From Acidobacteriota bacterium (lineage in GTDB: Bacteria; Acidobacteriota; Blastocatellia; Pyrinomonadales; Pyrinomonadaceae), in the NCBI GenBank assembly GCA_019239425.1, contig JAFAZX010000032.1, forward strand, positions 62,001-126,000: a stretch of 64,000 bases of DNA, in the 5' to 3' direction. The notes under the pieces were generated by a model that saw only the letters and a list, made by a program, of their open reading frames with translations, was not told the origin of the DNA and searched no databases. Shown one piece after another: positions 25,330 through 33,409 of this stretch (position 1 is its first letter; each line of letters begins with the position of its first letter). The position numbers were made by a program, and so were the translations under genes.

Positions 25330-26322
25330 TTACATCTTCCCGGCCTTGATGTCGGCGAGGCGCTTCTCGAAGCGCGTGGTGTCTTCGCCGTCGGCCTTGC
25401 CGCGGGCGACGGCGCGCTCGCCGACGGCGATGGCCTCGTCCTTCTTCTTCATGCCGGCGAGGATCAGTGACTTCGTCCGCAGGTTCTGGAAGGTCTCCTT
25501 GACCTTGACGGAGCGGTCGATCCACGTCAGAGCATCTTCGAACTTGTCGTCGTTGGCGTAGGCGTTGGCGGCCTGCATCGGCACGCGCCAGTCGTCGGGC
25601 GCGGCGGCGACGGCCGCTTCGAGCTTCGAGCGGACGAGCGCGTCCTGGTTCGGCACCTCGACCGTGAAGGGCACGGCGATCTTCTCCCAGCGCAGCACGA
25701 CGCGCGCCGTGTTCGCCGTCCCCGCCGTCACCGCGTAGCCGAGCAGCTCCTGCGAGTCCGCGACCCACTCGGGCTTCACGCGCACGCGGAGCGCGTCCTG
25801 CTTCGGGTCGTAGCTGTAGCTGCCCCACTGCTCGGCCGTCTTGTTGAAGATGACCGCCCACTCGTCCTTGCCCGGAATCATGTGGAGGCTGTAGGAGCCG
25901 GCCGGGAGCTTCTGGCCGTTGACGAGCACGTCGTCGCTGACGGTGAACTTCGTCGCCTCGTTGGCGCCCGCGCGCCAGACGTGGCCGTTGGGCACCATCG
26001 GGAAGTCCTTGCCCGAGCCGGCCCCGCCGTCGAGCGTGCCCTCGGGCAGTGACTGGGGCAGGAACGAGTTGGCCTTCAAGATGGCGGCCGCCTTCTCGGG
26101 CGCCACGTCGCCCCAGAGCGTCCGGCCCCGCACGGAAGGGCGGTGGTAGACGATGGTCAGGTCTGTGACGCCGATGGTCTCGGTGAGCGTGGCCTGCGGG
26201 CTGGCCTGCGGCAGACGCACCTTGGGCGCCGCGGGCTGCTGCGCAGAGACGATTGACGACGCGGTGACGAGCAGGAGCGCGGCCGCGGCGGCGCGCGGGA
26301 GAAGTCTGCGTAGGGTCTTCAT
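25330..26322 (-). CDS. secreted DUF2911 protein, copy 2
   Basis: This 330-aa paralogue of the neighbouring DUF2911 gene has a signal peptide (MKTLRRLLPRAAAAALL, cleaved near residue 27) and the motifs IVYHRPSVRGRTLWG, PNGHVWRAGANEAT, LPAGSYSLHMIPG and DEWAVIFN. It differs by an insertion of about 25 residues after the first motif and has a similar helical C-terminal part. The start at 26322 is set by the signal peptide and by AGAGG about 6 bases upstream. The open frame continues farther but without support. Confidence 0.87.
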   Translation of the reverse strand: MKTLRRLLPRAAAAALLLVTASSIVSAQQPAAPKVRLPQASPQATLTETIGVTDLTIVYHRPSVRGRTLWGDVAPEKAAAILKANSFLPQSLPEGTLDGGAGSGKDFPMVPNGHVWRAGANEATKFTVSDDVLVNGQKLPAGSYSLHMIPGKDEWAVIFNKTAEQWGSYSYDPKQDALRVRVKPEWVADSQELLGYAVTAGTANTARVVLRWEKIAVPFTVEVPNQDALVRSKLEAAVAAAPDDWRVPMQAANAYANDDKFEDALTWIDRSVKVKETFQNLRTKSLILAGMKKKDEAIAVGERAVARGKADGEDTTRFEKRLADIKAGKM

Positions 26323-26393
26323 CTTGAACCTCTCTTCGTCTGAGATGGGAGCCGGGGTCTCAGTCAGCGTGTGTGCCGCGCATGGTAGCATAA

Positions 26394-26545
26394 AAAGTGG
26401 GCAGTAGGCAGATGGCAGCAGGCAGTACGCTCCGCGTTACGAACGTCGGGATATTAATCCATAAGCTTCGATGGCGGCGGCTCTCAACTGCCTACTGCCA
26501 TCTGCCTACTCCCCACTTTCTTCGCCATCTGCCTGCTGCCTACTG
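26394..26545. repeat. family A inverted repeat with an extra half-arm
   Basis: A left arm (26396-26427) and right arm (about 26486-26518) of CAGTAGG heptads enclose a 58-base loop. A further partial arm follows at 26524-26545. The loop motif GTACGCTCCGCGTTACG is the complement of the motif shared with the copy at 13.4 kb. The end lies about 17 bases from the proC start. Confidence 0.85.
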
Positions 26546-26561
26546 ATGATATGATTGCGCC

Positions 26562-27431
26562 ATGACGAACCTCCCTCCCCCGCCAACGGCCGCGGCCAAC
26601 CCCCTGCGCGGCGCGCAGCTCTCCTTCGTCGGCGTCGGCGTGATGGCCGAGGCGATGATCGCGGGGCTGCTGCGGCGCCAGCTCGTCACGCGCGCGCAGA
26701 TCGTCGGCAGCCACCCGCGCCCCGCGCGCCGCGAAGAGTTGCAGACGCACTACGGCGTCCGCATGTTCGAGTCGAACACGGAGGCCGCGCGCGAGGCCGA
26801 CCCGGCCGCGCCTTCGGTCGTCGTCGTCGCCGTCAAGCCGCAGCGCGTCGCGCGCGTCCTGCAGGAGTTGAAGGAGGCGCTCGCGCCCGAGCAGCTCCTG
26901 CTCTCGGTCGTCGCCGGCACGCGCATCGAGACCATCACCGAGGCGCTCGGCCACCGCGGCGTGGTGCGCGCCATGCCGAACACGCCCGCGCAGATCGGCC
27001 AGGGCATGACCGCCTGGACGGCCACGCCCGAGGTCTCGGAGCGGCAGCTCGAAGCGGTGCGGACGCTCCTGGGCGCTTTGGGGCGCGAGATGTACGTCGA
27101 GAACGAGAACATGATCGACATGGCGACGGCGCTCTCGGCGACGGGGCCGACCTACATCTTTATGATGATGGAGGCGCTGGTGGACGCGGGCGTCCACATG
27201 GGCTTCTCGCGCCACGTCGCCGAGGAGCTGGTCACGCAGACGATGCTCGGCTCCGTCCTCTTCGCCCGCGAGACGCACAAGCACCCGGCCGAGCTGCGCA
27301 ACATGGTCACCTCGCCGGGCGGCACCTCCGCCGAAGCCATCTATCAGATGGAGAAGGGCGGCCTGCGCACCGTCCTCTCCAAAGCCGTCTACGCCGCCTA
27401 CCAACGAGCCGTCGCGCTCGGGCGCAAATAA
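26562..27431 (+). CDS. proC: pyrroline-5-carboxylate reductase
   Basis: This 289-aa enzyme performs the last step of proline synthesis, reducing 1-pyrroline-5-carboxylate with NAD(P)H. A Rossmann motif FVGVGVMAEAMIAG opens the protein. VVAVKPQ and RAMPNTPAQIGQGM follow, and the C-terminal dimer domain has ALSATGPTYIFMMMEAL and the family signature MVTSPGGTSAEAI. The last 14 codons (27388-27431) are repeated at 29008-29051 after the restriction-modification genes. This shows that the 3' end of proC was the integration point of that cassette. Confidence 0.94.
   Translation: MTNLPPPPTAAANPLRGAQLSFVGVGVMAEAMIAGLLRRQLVTRAQIVGSHPRPARREELQTHYGVRMFESNTEAAREADPAAPSVVVVAVKPQRVARVLQELKEALAPEQLLLSVVAGTRIETITEALGHRGVVRAMPNTPAQIGQGMTAWTATPEVSERQLEAVRTLLGALGREMYVENENMIDMATALSATGPTYIFMMMEALVDAGVHMGFSRHVAEELVTQTMLGSVLFARETHKHPAELRNMVTSPGGTSAEAIYQMEKGGLRTVLSKAVYAAYQRAVALGRK
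27388..27422. repeat. 35-bp direct repeat, left copy (proC 3' end)
   Basis: This 35-base stretch is identical to 29008-29042. Immediately after it the two copies differ in DNA (CGC AAA TAA here, AGG AAG TGA there) but both encode Arg-Lys-stop. It bounds the restriction-modification cassette on the left. Confidence 0.95.
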
Positions 27432-27447
27432 CTATCGGAGTCAAACG

Positions 27448-28416
27448 ATGCCTAAAGACAACGGGGCTTTGCAGTTCTGGAATTATCAAGTTGCCTCAGA
27501 GTACAAGCCCGGCGTTGATGCGGTAATCGCGCCGGGTGATTGCCTTGAGACGTTGCGGAGGCTGCCGGCCAAATTCGCCAAGCTCATTATCACTTCTCCG
27601 CCCTATAACCTCGGCAAAGCTTACGAGAAGGTGACAGACCTCGACGCATACCTCGGGGCGCTCGACCCTATCGTGGATGAGTTGGCGCGCGTGATATCGC
27701 CCGAAGGCTCCCTTTGCTGGCAGGTGGGTAATTATGTCGAAAAGGGCGAGGTCTTCCCTCTGGACATTTTCTATTACCGACTTTTTAAAGAGCGCGGCTT
27801 CAAGCTGCGCAATCGAATCATATGGCACTTTGAGCATGGGCTACACGCCTCGAAGAGATTTTCCGGCAGGTACGAAACACTTCTCTGGTTTACAAAGGGC
27901 GACACTTACACATTCAACCTGGATTCAGTGCGTGTGCCCTCAAAGTATCCCGGAAAGACCCACTTCAAAGGCGAGAAGAGGGGACAACCTTCCGGCAATC
28001 CACTCGGCAAGAATCCGTCGGACATCTGGCGCATCGTGACACATGACTTTGAAACGGCGCTCTGGAACATACCGAACGTGAAGGCAAATCACCCCGAGAA
28101 GACGATTCACCCCTGCCAGTTTCCTATCGAGCTAGTTGAACGTTGTGTTCTTGCATTGACCGACGAAGGCGACTGGGTTTTCGACCCCTTCTCCGGCGTC
28201 GGCTCCGCCCTGCTCGCCGCACTGAAGAATAAGCGGAAGGCTTTCGGGTGCGAGAAGGACGAAGAGTACGTGCGGGTGGCACACCAAAGAATTGCAGACC
28301 TAGCCTCCGGCAAGCTCCGTTACCGCCACCTCGGCAAGCCTGTGCACCAGCCGACGGGCCGGGAGAAGGTCGCTCAAGTACCACTCGAATGGCTCACAAG
28401 GGAGGCGGGCGGATGA
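27448..28416 (+). CDS. DNA methyltransferase of a type II restriction-modification system
   Basis: This 322-aa methyltransferase has motif IV TSPPYN (residues 49-54) before motif I DPFSGVG (245-251), the beta-class order. The SPPY form is typical of N4-cytosine methyltransferases, although N6-adenine enzymes can share it. It should protect the site cut by the nuclease encoded 4 bases back in overlap (ATGA at 28413-28416). The gene is clearly less GC-rich than its neighbours, with different codon choice, so it was probably acquired by transfer. CGGAG lies about 8 bases before the ATG. No controller gene is visible. Confidence 0.92.
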   Translation: MPKDNGALQFWNYQVASEYKPGVDAVIAPGDCLETLRRLPAKFAKLIITSPPYNLGKAYEKVTDLDAYLGALDPIVDELARVISPEGSLCWQVGNYVEKGEVFPLDIFYYRLFKERGFKLRNRIIWHFEHGLHASKRFSGRYETLLWFTKGDTYTFNLDSVRVPSKYPGKTHFKGEKRGQPSGNPLGKNPSDIWRIVTHDFETALWNIPNVKANHPEKTIHPCQFPIELVERCVLALTDEGDWVFDPFSGVGSALLAALKNKRKAFGCEKDEEYVRVAHQRIADLASGKLRYRHLGKPVHQPTGREKVAQVPLEWLTREAGG

Positions 28417-28982
28417 GGCTCGCGGCGCAGTTCTCTTTCAACAACGGCCTGGATGAAGTACGTTCGCGCTACCCTCATCTGCTGGCAGAAATCACGGAGG
28501 CGGTGAGCGGAGTAGATGCTACGCTTGCCCGGACGAAAGTAAGCAAGGAAAAAACCATGGCGGGCCAGACGCTTTATAGTCCTGTCGCGCTCAACGCAGC
28601 ATTCAAGAATCAGCTCTACCCAAGAGGGTGGAAGAACATAAAAGTTAGCTGTGAATATCCGACTGAATATTACCTTGAGGACTATGAGCACCGAGCGCCT
28701 ATCAAGGGTGCGTTTCGTGATATGGATTTCGTGAAGGAGAAACTGGGTATTGAAGTCCAGTTCGGCAAGTATTCATTCATGGTCTATAACGTCTGCGCGA
28801 AGATGACGATCTTTCGTAACCTCGGACATATTGACTGTGGGATCGAGATCGTGCCGGTTAAGGCTCTCGCGCTGCAGATGTCTTCGGGCGTCTCTTATTT
28901 TGAACAATTCGTGTGGGACTTACGTCAGCGGGGCGTCGCCGACATCGACATTCCGGTTCTGATTCTTGGCATCGATGCTTAA
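28413..28982 (+). CDS. BglII-family type II restriction endonuclease
   Basis: This 189-aa protein resembles the BglII/BstYI nuclease family. It opens with FSFNNGLDEVRSRYPHLLAEI. The catalytic pattern D105-x8-E114-x-Q116 (in DFVKEKLGIEVQFGKY) has the same spacing as the Asp84, Glu93 and Gln95 of BglII. BglII cuts AGATCT and BstYI cuts RGATCY, so a GATC-centred site is likely, but this is inference. The length is somewhat shorter than BglII (223 aa). Its start overlaps the methyltransferase stop. Base composition is low in GC like the methyltransferase gene. Confidence 0.88.
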   Translation: MRLAAQFSFNNGLDEVRSRYPHLLAEITEAVSGVDATLARTKVSKEKTMAGQTLYSPVALNAAFKNQLYPRGWKNIKVSCEYPTEYYLEDYEHRAPIKGAFRDMDFVKEKLGIEVQFGKYSFMVYNVCAKMTIFRNLGHIDCGIEIVPVKALALQMSSGVSYFEQFVWDLRQRGVADIDIPVLILGIDA

Positions 28983-29007
28983 GCAATTTGCGATTCGGGA
29001 TTGGTTC

Positions 29008-29042
29008 TCTACGCCGCCTACCAACGAGCCGTCGCGCTCGGG
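29008..29042. repeat. 35-bp direct repeat, right copy
   Basis: This is identical to 27388-27422. It begins 25 bases after the endonuclease stop and marks the right border of the acquired cassette. Confidence 0.95.
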
Positions 29043-29051
29043 AGGAAGTGA
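29008..29051 (+). pseudogene. proC: remnant of the original proC 3' end
   Basis: In frame this piece reads the last residues of ProC (YAAYQRAVALGRK, then TGA) but has no start. Its stop stands 3 bases before the ATG of the TonB-like gene. I infer that proC and the TonB-like gene were once adjacent, and that the restriction-modification cassette arrived with, or duplicated, a new proC end. Confidence 0.85.
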
Positions 29052-29054
29052 GTC

Positions 29055-30230
29055 ATGAGACACGTACTCGCCGCGTTCACGCTCGCGCTCGCCGCCTCGG
29101 TCTCGGCCTTGGGTCAGGCCGGCGCCCAAACTACCACTGACGAGGCGCGCAAGGAGTTAGACTCGGGGGCGCGGGCCTACCGCGCCCGCCGCTTCGCGGA
29201 GGCCGAGCAGCACTTCCGCCGCGCGCTCGAACTCGACCCGGAGGGGAAGAACACGCGGGTCTACATCGCCCGCGCCGTCCAGCAGCAGTACAGGCCCGAC
29301 GACACGTCGCCCGAGAACGTCGCCGCCGGCGAGAGGGCGGTCGCCGAGTATCAAGACATTCTCGCGCGCGACCCCGCGAACGAGGACGCGTACAAGGCCG
29401 TCCTCTACCTCTACAGCCAGATGAAGAACGAGGAGAAGACACGCGAGACCCTGCTGTCGAGCGCCAACAACTTCTCGTTCCCCGAGGGCCGGCGCGCGGA
29501 GGCCTTCACCATCCTCGCCAGCAAACAGTGGAAGTGCTCCTACGACGTCACCGAGCAGAACAAGATGACCGAGAGCAAGCCGGACAAGGTCGTCGTCAGC
29601 TACAAGATGCCGGCCGACCAGGGCGACTTCATCCGCGCGCGCCAGTGCACGACGGAGGGCCTGCAACTCGCCGAGCAGGCCGTCGCGCTCGCCCCGAAGC
29701 GCCCGGACGCCTGGTCGTACAAGGCGAACCTCCTGCGCGAAGCCGCGAAGCTGGCCCAGATGGAGGGCGACGAGGCGGCGCAGGCCGAATACTCGAAGCA
29801 GTACGACGAGGCCTTACAGACGCAGGCGGGGCTGGCGCGTGGGGCGTCGGGCGCGGCGACGCCCGACGTGCAGGCCGCCCCGGCCGTAGTCGTGCCGCCG
29901 GACTCGGCGGCGGCGGCGAAGAAGGTCGTCGTGTCGGGCGGCATCTTGAACGGCAAGGCCATCTCGAAGCCGCAGCCCGCCTACCCGCCCATCGCGAAGG
30001 CGGCCGGGGCGCGCGGGACGGTGACGGTGCAGGTCGTCGTGGACGAGGAGGGCAACGTCATCTCGGCCCGGGCCGTCTCGGGCCACCCGCTCCTGCAGCA
30101 GGCCGCGGTGGCTGCCGCCCGGCAGGCCAAGTTCTCGCCGACGCTGCTCTCGGGGCAGCCCGTCAAAATCTCGGGCGTCGTCACCTACAACTTCGTGCCC
30201 GAGCCTATCGTACAGAGGGAGAATCAGTAG
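29055..30230 (+). CDS. TonB-family protein with TPR-like region
   Basis: This 391-aa protein has a signal peptide (to about residue 24). TPR-like helices follow (about 30-250, with ARRFAEAEQHFRRALELDP). A C-terminal TonB domain (about 300-385) shows the family pattern AYPPIAKAAGARGTVTVQVVVDEEGNV and a closing VTYNFVPEP. Classical TonB has an N-terminal membrane anchor; here a cleavable leader and helical repeats take its place. It therefore may be a secreted or periplasmic protein using the TonB fold for binding, not an energy transducer. The stop TAG is the first triplet of a family A repeat. Confidence 0.87.
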   Translation: MRHVLAAFTLALAASVSALGQAGAQTTTDEARKELDSGARAYRARRFAEAEQHFRRALELDPEGKNTRVYIARAVQQQYRPDDTSPENVAAGERAVAEYQDILARDPANEDAYKAVLYLYSQMKNEEKTRETLLSSANNFSFPEGRRAEAFTILASKQWKCSYDVTEQNKMTESKPDKVVVSYKMPADQGDFIRARQCTTEGLQLAEQAVALAPKRPDAWSYKANLLREAAKLAQMEGDEAAQAEYSKQYDEALQTQAGLARGASGAATPDVQAAPAVVVPPDSAAAAKKVVVSGGILNGKAISKPQPAYPPIAKAAGARGTVTVQVVVDEEGNVISARAVSGHPLLQQAAVAAARQAKFSPTLLSGQPVKISGVVTYNFVPEPIVQRENQ

Positions 30231-30491
30231 GCAGTAGACAGTAGACAGTAGGCAGTAGTCATACCGACTTGCGAAATAGAATAAGGCCGGTTAAAGCTGG
30301 GAGCGCGGGCATCCCTGCCCGTTAGCGTGCGGAAGCACGCTGACCGTCTCACTCTTTATCTCAACCTTGGGCTTAAGCGCGTCGCCTCATTCGCGCCTGC
30401 GGCGCTCATGCGGGCAGGGATGCCCGCGCTCCCGGCGACGAGGGGCCTTATTCCAATTCGCAAGTCGGTATCAGTAGGCAGTAGGCAGTGG
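30226..30491. repeat. palindromic MITE-like element flanked by family A heptads
   Basis: A long palindrome of about 211 bases spans 30261-30471. Its outer 28-base arms (30261-30288, 30444-30471) match at 26 positions, and its inner 23-base arms (30299-30321, 30411-30433) match perfectly. A small hairpin (GCGTGC/GCACGC) lies inside. No reading frame is present. CAGTAGG heptads border it on both sides (30226-30257 and 30471-30490), as if it had been inserted into a family A repeat. Confidence 0.8.
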
Positions 30492-30504
30492 TTGATAAAC
30501 AGGC

Positions 30505-30549
30505 GGCGCGGCTCTCGCCGGTTAGTGCTGAGAGCCGCGCCGACTGTTT
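30505..30549. terminator. intrinsic terminator between convergent genes
   Basis: A perfect 12-bp GC-rich stem (30505-30516 with 30530-30541) with a 13-base loop is followed by GACTGTTTT. It lies downstream of the TonB-like gene and just before the end of the acyltransferase gene. Confidence 0.7.
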
Positions 30550-30551
30550 TG

Positions 30552-31958
30552 CTACTGCTTACTGTCGACTGCTTTCTCGTACTCGTCGCCGAGGGCGAGG
30601 ATTTCGCGGCGGATGCGGCGGCGCTCTTCGAGGAGCTGGCGGAAGAAGCTGCGCTCGCGGACGAAGAAGAGCGCGGCGCGCGTGCCGGCGGCGAAGCGGT
30701 CGAACTCCTCGCGCGTGCGCAGGGCGACGTAGCCCGCGGGCGGCCCGAGCGCGAAGGCCGCCAGCACGCCCCACCAGCCCGCGAAGGCGTACAGCACGCA
30801 GGCCAGCACGCCCCACGTCAGGGGGAAGAAGAGCAGCGCGGCCGCAATCTTGAAGGTCGAGAGCACGTCGTCGTACTGGCGCGCGAAGCGCGTCGCGAGC
30901 GCGCCCGCGAGCGTGTAGGCCGGGTAGTGGAGCGCCGCGCCCGCGAGCGCCGCGGGCAGCAGCAGGAGGAAGACGAGGGCGCGCGCGAGGAGTTTGCGCA
31001 CGCGCGCGTAGTCGGCGACCGTGGAGGGCGAGAGCTGGCGCGGGTCTTCGAAGCCGGCCTGGCGCAGCTCCTCCTCGTAGGCTGAGAGTCGCCGCTCCAG
31101 GGCCTCGACCCGAGGGGCCGAGTGGCGGCGGTGGTACGCGTAAGCCTCCACGAAGCGGCGGCGGCGGCGCAGCTCGCGCTCGAGGCTCTCCTCGTCCTCC
31201 TCGTCCTGGTCGGCCGCGGAGAAGATGCGCTCGGCGCGCGCGACCATGGCCAGCGCCTCGTGGCGGTCGGCGTTGAGCGTCAGCGAGCGCAGACTCTCGG
31301 CGACGCGGTCGGAGAGGGCGCGGACGGCCTCGCGCGGCGGCTCGCCGTCGGGGCCGAGGCCGGCCGGCGCGACCGGGATCGGCTCGCCGAAGTAGAGCAG
31401 CGCGCCGCTGCGGAAGGTCGTCTTCGCCGTGTAGTAGAGTCCCGCCGGCACGATCTTTAAATCAAGTGGCGTCCCTTCCCGGTCGCCTTCATCCTGCCCC
31501 CTGCCCCCTTCCCCCTTTACCGAGACCGAGCCGAGGGCGATGCGCGCCGCGCCGCTCTTGAGGGGGAGCAGGTAGGGCTCGCTGTGCGAGGCGCCTTCGG
31601 GGCAGATGGCGATGGTGCCGCCGCGGCGCAGGAGTTCCGCCGCGCGCTCGAAGGTCTTGCGGTTGAGGGCCGCCGTGTCGCCCTTCTCGTCCTGCTTGCG
31701 GTAGACGGGGATGGAGTCGAGCGCGCGGACGAAGAGGCCGATGACCGGCATGCGGAAGAGCGGCGACTTGGCGAGGAAGGAGATGCGGCGCGGGGCGTAG
31801 GCCAGCAGGAAGGCCGGGTCGACGAGCGCGTTCGGGTGGTTGAGGACGAAGAGGCACGCGCCCTCGCGCGGGACGCGCTCGCGGCCGACCACCTCGACGC
31901 GGCGGAAGAAGACGCGCAGCGCGAAGAGCAGCACGACCTTGACGGCACGCCTCAGCAA
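30552..31958 (-). CDS. 1-acyl-glycerol-phosphate acyltransferase (PlsC-like) with extra C-terminal membrane segments
   Basis: This 468-aa acyltransferase should add a fatty acyl chain to glycerol-3-phosphate or lysophosphatidate at the inner membrane. The catalytic box is NHPNALVD (His then five residues then Asp). The second box reads CPEGASHSEPYLLPLKSGAARIAL. Both forms resemble the eukaryote-like GPT2/SCT1 branch more than classical PlsC. The C-terminal third adds a long charged helix and two or three membrane spans (about 360-440). I place the start at TTG 31958, as no in-frame ATG lies near. The frame upstream runs through a family D repeat and cannot be the true N-terminus. Confidence 0.82.
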   Translation of the reverse strand: MLRRAVKVVLLFALRVFFRRVEVVGRERVPREGACLFVLNHPNALVDPAFLLAYAPRRISFLAKSPLFRMPVIGLFVRALDSIPVYRKQDEKGDTAALNRKTFERAAELLRRGGTIAICPEGASHSEPYLLPLKSGAARIALGSVSVKGEGGRGQDEGDREGTPLDLKIVPAGLYYTAKTTFRSGALLYFGEPIPVAPAGLGPDGEPPREAVRALSDRVAESLRSLTLNADRHEALAMVARAERIFSAADQDEEDEESLERELRRRRRFVEAYAYHRRHSAPRVEALERRLSAYEEELRQAGFEDPRQLSPSTVADYARVRKLLARALVFLLLLPAALAGAALHYPAYTLAGALATRFARQYDDVLSTFKIAAALLFFPLTWGVLACVLYAFAGWWGVLAAFALGPPAGYVALRTREEFDRFAAGTRAALFFVRERSFFRQLLEERRRIRREILALGDEYEKAVDSKQ

Positions 31959-32018
31959 GTTTCGACGAAAGCCCCCACTTCGGGAGTCATTGTACGTTGA
32001 GCGTGTGCGGGAAAGGAA

Positions 32019-32086
32019 TTCACCACAGAGACACAGAGGCACAGCCCGGAGCGCATGACTCGACAAGCTGTGCCTCTGTGGTGAAC
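32019..32086. repeat. family D inverted repeat, asymmetric copy
   Basis: The left arm (32019-32045) has three octads, while the right arm (32068-32086) lacks one 8-base unit (TGTCTCTG). This suggests unit loss by slippage. Confidence 0.85.
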
Positions 32087-32101
32087 TGTTCCGGGCGACC
32101 C

Positions 32102-32416
32102 CTAGCGGCTCATGATGCCGCCGACGTTCGAGCCGAACCAGTCGCGGCTGCTGTAGTCGGTCAGAGTCAGCAGCAGGAGGATGAGCAGCCAGAAGAACAT
32201 CGAGGCGACGATGACCCAGATGAGCCGCGAGCTGTAGCGGACGTGCATGAAGAAGAGCAGCACGAGCAGCATCTTCGTCACGGCGATGGTCATCGCGACG
32301 ATGTCGTTCATCCGGCCGAAGTCGAAGTTGGCGGCGGCGACCGTGATGGCCGTGCCCACCAGCAGCGCGCCGAAGACGGCGAAGTAAGTTGTGCGCGGTA
32401 CGATGTGTTCCGACAT
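32102..32416 (-). CDS. ctaF: cytochrome c oxidase subunit IV (CtaF type)
   Basis: This 104-aa protein has three predicted membrane helices (about residues 10-30, 40-60 and 70-92) and the subunit IV pattern MTIAVTKMLLVLLFFMHVRYSS. It is the small non-catalytic subunit of caa3-type oxidase. It is the last gene of the respiratory cluster on this strand. The ATG at 32416 begins the conserved part. A family B repeat lies between it and subunit III and may reduce or end read-through. Confidence 0.88.
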   Translation of the reverse strand: MSEHIVPRTTYFAVFGALLVGTAITVAAANFDFGRMNDIVAMTIAVTKMLLVLLFFMHVRYSSRLIWVIVASMFFWLLILLLLTLTDYSSRDWFGSNVGGIMSR

Positions 32417-32424
32417 AAACGCCT

Positions 32425-32539
32425 CGTGAATAGTGAACGGTAAATAGTAAATGGTATCTGCCGGCCCGCCGGCCCGACTTCCGGCCCACAGGCGACGCCA
32501 GGCTCCAACCACTATTCACTATTTACTATTCACCATTTA
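32425..32539. repeat. family B inverted repeat with long loop
   Basis: GTGAATAGTGAACGG-type heptads (32425-32454) and their complement (32509-32539) flank a 54-base GC-rich loop between ctaE and ctaF. Confidence 0.85.
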
Positions 32540-32545
32540 ACCCCC

Positions 32546-33274
32546 TCAGTGCCCCTTCCCGAAGTGTGCGCCCAGGAGGTAGAGCAGCGGGAAGAGGAAA
32601 ATCCAGATGATGTCGACGAAGTGCCAGTAGAGGCCGAAGTTCTCTACGGGGGAGTGGTACTCGGGCGAGAACCGGCCGCGCCAGGCCATCCACATGATCG
32701 GGAGGAGGATGCCGGCGCCGATGATCATGTGCAGCGCGTGGAGGCCCGTCATCGCGAAGTAGAGCCAGAAGAACATCTGGTACTGCCCCGTGGTGACGCC
32801 CGCCGGGATGTGGACGTTGTGCCCGACGGGGTCGAACCAGCCGGCGATGGGGATCAGCCCGTCCACGTACTTCTCGTTGTACTCGTACGCCTTCACCCCG
32901 AGGAAGATGAAGCCCAGCAGGAGCGTCGCCGCCATGAGCCCGACCTGCGTCTTGCGCGAGCGGCCCGTCTGCGTCGCCCAGACCGCCAGCGCCATCGTCA
33001 GGGACGAGGTGATGAGGACGGCCGTGTTGAAGGTGCCGATCTTCCAGTTGAGGTGGTTGCTGGCGGCCATGAAGGCCGTCGGGTACTTCATCCGGTAGAT
33101 GAGGTAGGCGAGGAAGAGCCCGCCGAAGAACATCACCTCCTGCGCGATGAAGACCCACATCCCCAGGGCGCCGGCCTCGCGCTGCTGTTCGAGGTTGTCG
33201 AAGTGGTGCGCCAGCGCCTCGTGCGCCGCCTCGGGGCCGTGGCCGTGTTCGATTGCCTCCGCGTGTGTCGACAA
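32546..33274 (-). CDS. ctaE: cytochrome c oxidase subunit III
   Basis: This 242-aa protein has about seven membrane helices and subunit III signatures: WVFIAQEVMFFGGLFLAYL, TGLHALHMIIGAG and YWHFVDIIWIFLFPLLYLL. The start is TTG 33274, because a full AAGGAGGT Shine-Dalgarno lies 8 bases upstream. The frame extends further but crosses a family B repeat. It belongs to the caa3-type oxidase encoded by ctaC, ctaD, ctaE and ctaF. Subunit III stabilises the core and helps proton uptake. Confidence 0.92.
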   Translation of the reverse strand: MSTHAEAIEHGHGPEAAHEALAHHFDNLEQQREAGALGMWVFIAQEVMFFGGLFLAYLIYRMKYPTAFMAASNHLNWKIGTFNTAVLITSSLTMALAVWATQTGRSRKTQVGLMAATLLLGFIFLGVKAYEYNEKYVDGLIPIAGWFDPVGHNVHIPAGVTTGQYQMFFWLYFAMTGLHALHMIIGAGILLPIMWMAWRGRFSPEYHSPVENFGLYWHFVDIIWIFLFPLLYLLGAHFGKGH

Positions 33275-33290
33275 ACCGCTTACCTCCTTG

Positions 33291-33408
33291 GTGGTGAATG
33301 GTGAATAGTAAATAGTGAACGGTGATTGCGCGTCGCCCAACTTGAGTTATGACCTCAAGTCCGGCAACCCTCAACGACTATTTACTATTTACCATTTACT
33401 ATTCACCA
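33291..33408. repeat. family B inverted repeat
   Basis: Heptad arms (33291-33326 and 33379-33408) enclose a loop of about 52 bases between ctaD and ctaE. Confidence 0.85.
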
Positions 33409-33409
33409 G

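Noticed and set aside
31959..32519. N-terminal extension of the acyltransferase
   Set aside because: The open frame continues upstream through a family D repeat and the antisense of ctaF, with no family similarity, so the protein must start near 31958.
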